Shown here: piece by piece, positions 58,125-64,000 of the stretch
How the letters are laid out: every line of letters begins with the position of its first letter
Position numbering within the stretch: the first letter of the stretch is position 1
Assembly (NCBI RefSeq): GCF_015832195.1
Contig: NC_052021.1
Span: 186,001 to 250,000, forward strand
DNA length: 64,000 nt
Source: Motacilla alba alba
Taxonomy: Eukaryota > Chordata > Aves > Passeriformes > Motacillidae
Reading direction: 5' to 3'
The notes under the pieces: generated by a model
Seen by the model: only the letters and a program-made list of their open reading frames with translations
Database searches by the model: none
What the model was told of the DNA's origin: nothing
Program-made: the position numbers and the translations under genes

Positions 58125-58990
58125 CTCCTTTTCAATGCCTTTATTATAAAGAAATCAGCTCGGGAGGGGGGGGTACAGATAGGTCGCGCACACGCTGCCA
58201 TGCTGCTGTTCCCAGGAGTGGCACAGAGAAGGAGAAGGAGGATGACTGCAACTGTGTCCACTGGTTTCCTGGCAGAGCTAGGACTTCCATCCTCCTGAGA
58301 ATATCAGGAGATCCCTGGTTTTCAGTTTAACATTCAAGGTCCTCTTTCTAGCCGACATCCTTTACTTAGGGTGAGAGGTAAAAAGGATCTTAGCAGACAC
58401 TGGATTCAGTTCCTCACCTCTAGACATCACTTATGTCTCTTAATTCCATGGTGGCTCGTTGTTTTAGGGGTTTTTCCTGCTAGATCCAGTGAGGTGTTTC
58501 CACATTTGCATACCAGCTCCAATGTCACCTCCTCCTCACAGTCCTGGCTGCCATTTTCCAGGAAGCAGCAGGGTGATACCCGAGGAAGAGGGATTTTTAA
58601 CCATCAACAACAGGTAATTAAAGAAAAACTATTAACAACAGGTGATTACAACATGAAATTATTAACAACAAATACTTAAAGCTCCAACTTAGCAGCAACT
58701 GGTTTAAACTGTTAACTCTGCAACTTTTAAAAAAATGGACAACGTTTCTACTCATAACAAAAATAACAACTGCCAACACATGAGGTAGGACTTAAGAGTT
58801 TTCTAGTCTCTCCTCACTTACCAGTGTTGTTATCAACCCTTCCCCTTGGGAGCATAGTTCATAGTATCTGTGTGACACCCATCCTTTTTCAGGGCCACCA
58901 AAGATAAAGAAATTGTCTCACCTGGTGGAGGGGCTTTGGAACATCTTCAAATCCCAGGACTTTCTCCTCAGCCACTATTAATCCATATTG
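58125..58990 (-). mobile_element. probable LTR remnant
   Basis: AATAAA on the minus strand (58145-58140) is followed on its U5 side by a pyrimidine/purine-rich stretch. On its U3 side lie CpG-rich GGTCGCGCACACGC and, further right, repeated (A)TTAACAACAGGT words near 58600-58670. The composition contrast and signal order fit an LTR. Ends and target duplication were not resolved. Confidence 0.4.
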
Positions 58991-59459
58991 TACTTGTGCA
59001 TGAATAACATCTAGTTTGCAAAAATATTGACTGCTATAGAATAGCCCTCATTAGTAAGCAGAACCACCAGATCATAGAGAGCTGGGATTTTTCCCCTTCT
59101 TCTCTGTAGTGTTGATAAGTTATCAATTCCAATTCCAGCTGTATAAGGCGATTTTCTGTGGATGTTTTTCATGCATCGCTCTGAGCTCAGGTTCTGAGGC
59201 AAATACGTCCTGCTTTACTGTCCATCAGTGTCAGCAGCCATAAAGATACAGTCTTTGGGGCGGCTGGTCAGGAGGACCATAGCGGAGGGTATGGGGGAGG
59301 CCGTCCTGCATGCTGCAGGGTTCTTCCTTCCCTCTGCTCCCAGGGTTGCAGCTGCAGAGGCTGTTCCTGCTGCTGCCTGCACATGCCATCCAACCTTTTC
59401 TGCAGTATGTCTGCAAATAGTTTGGGTTTGAGTCTTTTTAAATGATCCTTTGGGTTGCC

Positions 59460-60148
59460 AAAGTGAATAAGTGTTATTAGTGAATTAGTTATAAGTGAAT
59501 TAGCCAATTTGATTAATAAGGAGAATTTATTCCATAATTAAAATACAATCATAAACAGGCCACAAGCAAAGATCAGATCGGCACTGGACCAGGCTAATAG
59601 CTTCGGGTGAGAGAGGTGGGGCACTCTGGCTCCTCTCCTCTATGCATCATGAAGAGACAGCTCTCACAAAATCTTTTTATACATTTCCAAGCTCCGTGGG
59701 TTTCCAGGGAGGGTTTCTTGCTTTCTTATCGTTGATCTTCTCGTTTTAGCATATTCATGTAGTTTTTCTTTTCTTGCTGCTGCTCTTGCTGAGAGTTTCA
59801 CCGAAACTGGTAAATAATTCACCTTGTTAAAGGAAAATATACTGCAATATACATTCTAGGAGACACATATTTATCTTATTGATTATGCATTTCGAATGCA
59901 TATTGTTGGGGTTTGGTCAGACGAATAATCCTCTGGAATCAACATTTCTGGAGACAAATATTCAGGCTTGGATTTTGGTGCATATCACTGTAATCTCATG
60001 AGAGGAAATTTCCTGGAACCCTCCTTTGGTACGCTAGGATTTTCATCAGGTGAGATTACTGTAGCCTCAGCACGAATTTATACATATCATTTATTACACC
60101 TAGTATGTAATTTCCTTAATTGGCAGGCTTCTGTACTGCTTGTAGTAT
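59460..60148 (-). mobile_element. LTR-like remnant, possibly split by the next element
   Basis: The minus strand has AATAAATTC (near 59530) downstream of a GTATAAAAAG box (near 59680), a TATA-to-polyadenylation-signal order. The left edge carries GAATTAG repeats (GTGAATTAG near 59489 and 59504). The layout resembles the block at 29440. Sequence right of the inserted LTR at 61138 may be its continuation. Ends are approximate. Confidence 0.4.
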
Positions 60149-60153
60149 GTGAC

Positions 60154-61132
60154 TGTCACGATCCACCCTCACGGACAGGATTGTGATGGTTCGTTATCTG
60201 ATCTCAGGATACAAAACACCAACACGGCAAGGGGGTTTGCAGTAACAATCAAAATCAGTGTACTTTATTGAATAATCACAGCAAAATGCATTGGAGGGGA
60301 TTGGGGAAAAGAGAGAGAGAGAGAGAGAAAGAGAAAGAAACCCTGCAGGAAAGAAAAGGAAAAGAAAGAGGGAATAGGTATATCTACCGACCTAGAGGTG
60401 ATGTAATTCTTCAAGGTCCAGTCCAGTCGAAATCCAGTCGAGGAGTTGCCTTCACGTTAGGGAGATCTCGAGTTAGCTGGCTGACTCAAGGGTTTTTATT
60501 AGAACTTTCTATTAAAAGTTGGGAAGGAGGGAGGAAAAAGATACAATAGTCTTATGATCTCATCTGGTCAGCAGTGGGGGAGAGCCATTGTTTTCTTGGT
60601 TCAGTGGTCACTACCTGCAGGTAAACATCTCAGTTTTATCAGCTGTTCTCCCCCACACACACTGCCCTCCTCCCCCCGCCCCAGGTTAGAGGTTTCAGTC
60701 CTTGAGGAGAAAAGGAGTCTTTTCCATATAGGGGTTTCATGTCTCAGTCTTGGAGGGAGTGGCTTCTCCCATCTCAGTCCATCTGTCATGGTGGTTGTAC
60801 AGTCTTCTGTGGAGAGCACCAAAAGGTAATTCCAGAAAAGAGTCCAGCCAGGCTTGGGTGTGGAAAACTCCAGGCTATTGTTGCAGAGCAGACACAGGCC
60901 AAGAAAGGTCAAGGTGCCCCTTCTCCTTTTGCTAGGTCCAGTGTTCCAATACAGCAAACACACCTGCAAACAATGGCTCAGCAGGCCAGAAACTCTGCTC
61001 CGGCCTCGGGACCCTGGCACGCTCCCACCAAACCAGGATGTCAAAACAGGATCCTTTTTTGGTGGTCCCAGTTTCTGCCTTTTTCACGACGATTGTGAGG
61101 CAGATGAGAGAAATTTTGGACAGAGTCTTACA
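60154..61132 (-). mobile_element. solo LTR (979 bp) with 5-bp target duplication
   Basis: TG/CA ends: plus-strand start TGTCACGATCC and end GAGTCTTACA. GTGAC flanks both sides (60149-60153 and 61133-61137). AATAAA lies at 60269-60264 and an AT-rich TAATAAAAACC box near 60500 on the minus strand. A (GA)n tract is at 60309-60341. No retroviral gene lies inside. A 5-bp duplication with long LTRs is usual for class III (ERV-L-like) elements. Confidence 0.8.
60309..60341. repeat. (GA)n purine tract
   Basis: GAGAGAGA run and AGAAAG extension within the solo LTR at 60154-61132. Confidence 0.85.
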
Positions 61133-61137
61133 GTGAC

Positions 61138-62785
61138 TTCTTAGTATTTGACCCAAAACATGAGTATTTATTCTTCTCTTGACATCTTCTGTTCAAATTC
61201 AATGAAGCAAAGCTTGCTGCTCATCATCAGAGCAGCACAGGAAAAGACTTGCCACAGAAAGCCCTTATAGTATGGTGCAAAGCTGGTGTATCTGAGTGTC
61301 CTTTCCTCCTTGCCAGTGCTGCTGACATTGCAAAATGGCAAATCCCATTTGTGCTCCCACATGTAGTGTTGCCAGGTAAAAGCCCTTTTTCCTTTTTGCA
61401 ATTGTGGAAAGATCCAGATTCAGAAGGTCACACATGGCAGCATGGGCATGTGAAGGCAGGGTAGACCTTCCTAAATGCTCTGAAAGACGCAAGAACAAAT
61501 CATCCTAAACAGCAGAGATGCACTTTTGCATCACCTATTGGGAAAGATGTTACCAGCAAAGGTCGTAACTATAATGCACACTCCAGTGTGCATCCTCTGT
61601 GGTGTATAGGTAACACTGGGGAGGTATTACTGCAATAACTAGGAAAGTGCAGTGTAGTCCTTGGCCTCTCTGGTGAGCTGCTGAATTTTTAGTTCCACAG
61701 CTGGCAGAAATAGTAAAAATCATGGGCATGGGCCACTAAGAGTGATTTCTTGTACCCACGGTTCAATAAAAACCTCATACTATTTCACTGACATAGTTAA
61801 TATTTTCTCAATCCGTGTCAACTTGCTTGTGTTCAGAATCTGACTCTGAATTAGAAACTGGATGATTTCAGCAGTGAATTTTGCTAGGCAGCCACCGAGT
61901 TGACCTAAACCATTTTTAACATGGTGATTTAGAGGCAAGAGGAAACTTCTGTGTACTTTGCCATATCCTGAATCATCTGTGCTTGTTCTCCTCATAGTTT
62001 CACTGTGTCATTTTAGTAGAAGTACTCTTGCTGAAGCATTTACACTCAGCTTCAAAAGCCCTTTGAATATTCTTGTAAGAAAAGGTTGCTTTATAGGAAG
62101 ATAGAGCACAAATTATTACCTGTCTGGAGCTGACATGGAGATTTGGCACTCCATCTGGAATGCTTTCTTTCAAGAGGTATTTTTATAAATTCTGTCCGAT
62201 TCCTGATGAACAGGCAGGTCACTTTTGTCAGTCTCTAACCATAGGCTTGTCAGGCATGATAAAGGCAAAGGAATAGATACAGTGTGCATTGGCTGATTGC
62301 ACATTGTCTGGAGCTGTATAATTTTCCTACACTGTTATTGCTTTCAAGTGATTTATTTGTGCAATTTCTTGGCGAAAGTCATCTGCAGGTTTCAAAATGC
62401 ATAGTGTTATGGTCTTAGGGATTTATTCTCACAGTGTAAATGGGGACTCTCAGTGTCATCTATGAAACTACTCTACAATAGTATGGAAAACTAAACAATA
62501 CCACTTTTTAGAACATGGACCTCAGCAGAATGACTGCAGGTTTATATTAACATGCCTGACATATAAAATGTAACTGGAGAGCAGTTGATAGACTAAGAAG
62601 ATGCACTGCTTTTGGATAAAAATTACTGAACATAAGGGACAATGAACTGAAGATATTAGAGGTATAGTAATGCCACTGGCTGGGCTACAGGGTGTACCCA
62701 GGAGCTGCATCAAAGACGGATAGCATAGCTCTGAGGGGGGCTCATCAGCCCAAGCTCTGGCAGCACCTCCAGCCTGCGCCTTAGC
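61138..62785. other. no gene seen
   Basis: Single-copy AT-rich sequence without supported ORF or RNA. Confidence 0.55.
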
Positions 62786-63212
62786 AAGCCTTTAGTGATA
62801 TTCAGCTTAGTGATTCTCAGCTCATGAGTGATTTCAGCTCTTTAGGCTTGCTAGGCTTGGCTGGGGCATGCAGCAGGCATTCGGAAGACCAGGAAAGAGA
62901 GGAGAGCGCTGTGTGAGTTTCCAAGATGATGTCTTTATTGGTCTTCTTCGTAGCTCTTCCACGGGGTGTCTCGAAGGGTCTCAGGGACAGCAGCTCCGAT
63001 GAGCCGGGCAGAAACAGGGGTTTATATAGGGCAAGGGAGGATTGAGAATTGTCCAATGGTAAGGGTTAAAGGAAAGTGACCTATAGCCTTACAGAGAGAT
63101 AAGCCAGGGTCCAAAATCGGGAGAGAGGGGCTCCTGTTGTTCAGTCATCCTGACTCAGCATTCTGCCTCTGAATGCCAAGGCAGGTTCGCAGGGCCTGCG
63201 CCTGCTACAGTA
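62786..63212 (-). mobile_element. LTR, family shared with 13.8 kb
   Basis: Minus-strand TATATAAA (63028-63021) is followed by AATAAA (62939-62934). CAGCAGCTCC and GGGCAGAAAC lie between them as in the 13.8-kb copy. Three degenerate copies of AGTGAT(A/T)TTCAGCT are stacked at the left edge (62793-62840). The right end near GCCTGCTACA is a plausible CA terminus. No clean target duplication was found. Confidence 0.6.
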
Positions 63213-63630
63213 TAGTGTGTAGAATTTTCAATATCTCTTGAAAATAAATGTCTTGTTTTCATGATAAGTACTATTTTTTTCATCCCCAACAGGAAATACT
63301 TCAACTCTCATGGAAATAAGTAGGGAAAGTAATCATAGTTTCTTACTCATTTTTGCTCTCAGAGGAAGGAGACCAACTTTTCTTTGAAGACTATTCATAC
63401 TGTAATTGAACCAGGGTAATTACTATGCAAACAATACCTACTTTTCTCATAGCTTTAGGAAATACATGATCTCATTATTTGTTTTCTTGTTTGCTTCCCA
63501 CTGCTGCAAATCAGTGGCTAGATAAAGATTAGTCTGGTGAAGGCTTTGATAGTCTTGAAAGCCTGGGCAGTTTATGATGCCAGCTGTCAAAAATAGGTTA
63601 GAAACTGCTGTAAAATAGTTAATAATGTAT
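63213..63630. other. no gene seen
   Basis: Single-copy AT-rich sequence. TCTGGTGAAGGCT near 63533 resembles sequence just past the LTR at 54849. Confidence 0.5.
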
Positions 63631-64000
63631 TGTTAAAAGGTTTGGTTATTATATTATAAAAGGGGTTAAAAGGTACTCATAAGAAATACGGTACTCACCT
63701 TACTGTGTTACACAAAAGTGCATCCCCCCAAGCAAAAGTGAGCCAGCTTGGACAGAACTGTAAGAGCCAATCAGCATCTTAACTTTCATGCAAATGAAGG
63801 ATACCAACAGTAACCAATCCAAAGGAACAAAAAACAGTATAAAAGGGGGCATCCATGCTGCTCAACCTGGAACATCAGGAACATCCCTGCTCGAGAAAGG
63901 AAGAAGATCCAGCACCAGCTCTGCAGCATCCTTGCTTATTGCTGTTCGTTTGAGGGGGCCTCTGGGGAGTACCCGGGAGGGGACTAAGCTGTATGTTCAC
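63631..64000 (+). mobile_element. plus-strand LTR U3/R, cut by the window edge
   Basis: A TGTTAAAAGG start is followed by GCCAATCA (63766-63773), an octamer ATGCAAAT (63788-63795), ACCAATCC (63813-63820) and TATAAAAG (63838-63845). This ordered CCAAT, octamer, CCAAT and TATA set is a strong polymerase II promoter of gammaretroviral LTR type. The rest of the element lies beyond the window. A host promoter is the alternative. Confidence 0.55.
63838..63845 (+). promoter_or_regulatory. TATA box with CCAAT and octamer elements upstream
   Basis: TATAAAAG with two CCAAT boxes and an octamer within 75 bp upstream. A start site would fall near 63870. Confidence 0.6.

Noticed and set aside
1..64000. 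CRISPR arrays, bacterial operons, tRNA or rRNA genes
   Set aside because: No regularly spaced repeats with unique spacers and no cloverleaf or ribosomal sequence; the DNA is clearly vertebrate. The tRNA-like matches are 18-nt retroviral primer sites.

Overview
This looks like vertebrate nuclear DNA, most likely from a bird and probably a songbird. It is AT-rich, non-coding over most of its length, and full of retroviral LTRs. I see no tRNA or rRNA gene and no multi-exon host gene that I can name. Lineage and chromosome are inferences from the repeat content; nothing in the window identifies them directly.

Layout. At 1-1913 a minus-strand endogenous retrovirus (ERV) runs off the left edge: decayed gag-like sequence, a primer-binding site (PBS) matching the 3' end of tRNA-Asn, and a 614-bp LTR. 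It abuts 483-bp tandem repeats (about 1975-3275) that are open in one minus-strand frame for over 1.1 kb. From 3.3 to 27.9 kb there is mostly unique non-coding DNA with scattered LTR pieces near 3.6, 11, 13.8 and 16-17.3 kb. Two LTR-like blocks follow at 27.9-29.0 and 29.4-30.3 kb.

The centrepiece is a nearly complete minus-strand provirus at 30514-38639. In its own 5' to 3' order it has a 5' LTR lacking U3, a tRNA-Phe PBS, gag, pro, pol, env, a polypurine tract and a full 351-bp 3' LTR. Both ends carry the 6-bp repeat ACACCC. Gag, pro and pol lie in three successive -1 frames. Correctly phased slippery heptamers sit at both junctions: GGGAAAC for gag-pro and AAATTTA for pro-pol. Gag has two in-frame stops; pol has two stops and a frame change. 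Pro and a 656-codon env are open. Gag resembles alpharetroviral matrix in outline, the frame layout is betaretroviral, and Env is gamma-type (CWLC in the surface subunit, CX6CC in the transmembrane subunit), so the element is a mosaic.

From 38.6 to 64 kb the DNA is again mostly non-coding. It holds a second tRNA-Asn family LTR (46920-47532) whose edge carries a 33-bp array of the PBS-U5 junction, a hairpin cluster at 49.7 kb, a 979-bp solo LTR with a 5-bp target duplication (60154-61132), further LTR remnants, and a plus-strand LTR promoter cut by the right edge. About twelve of fifteen LTR signals point to the minus strand. That would fit insertion within a plus-strand transcription unit, but no exon was recognised.
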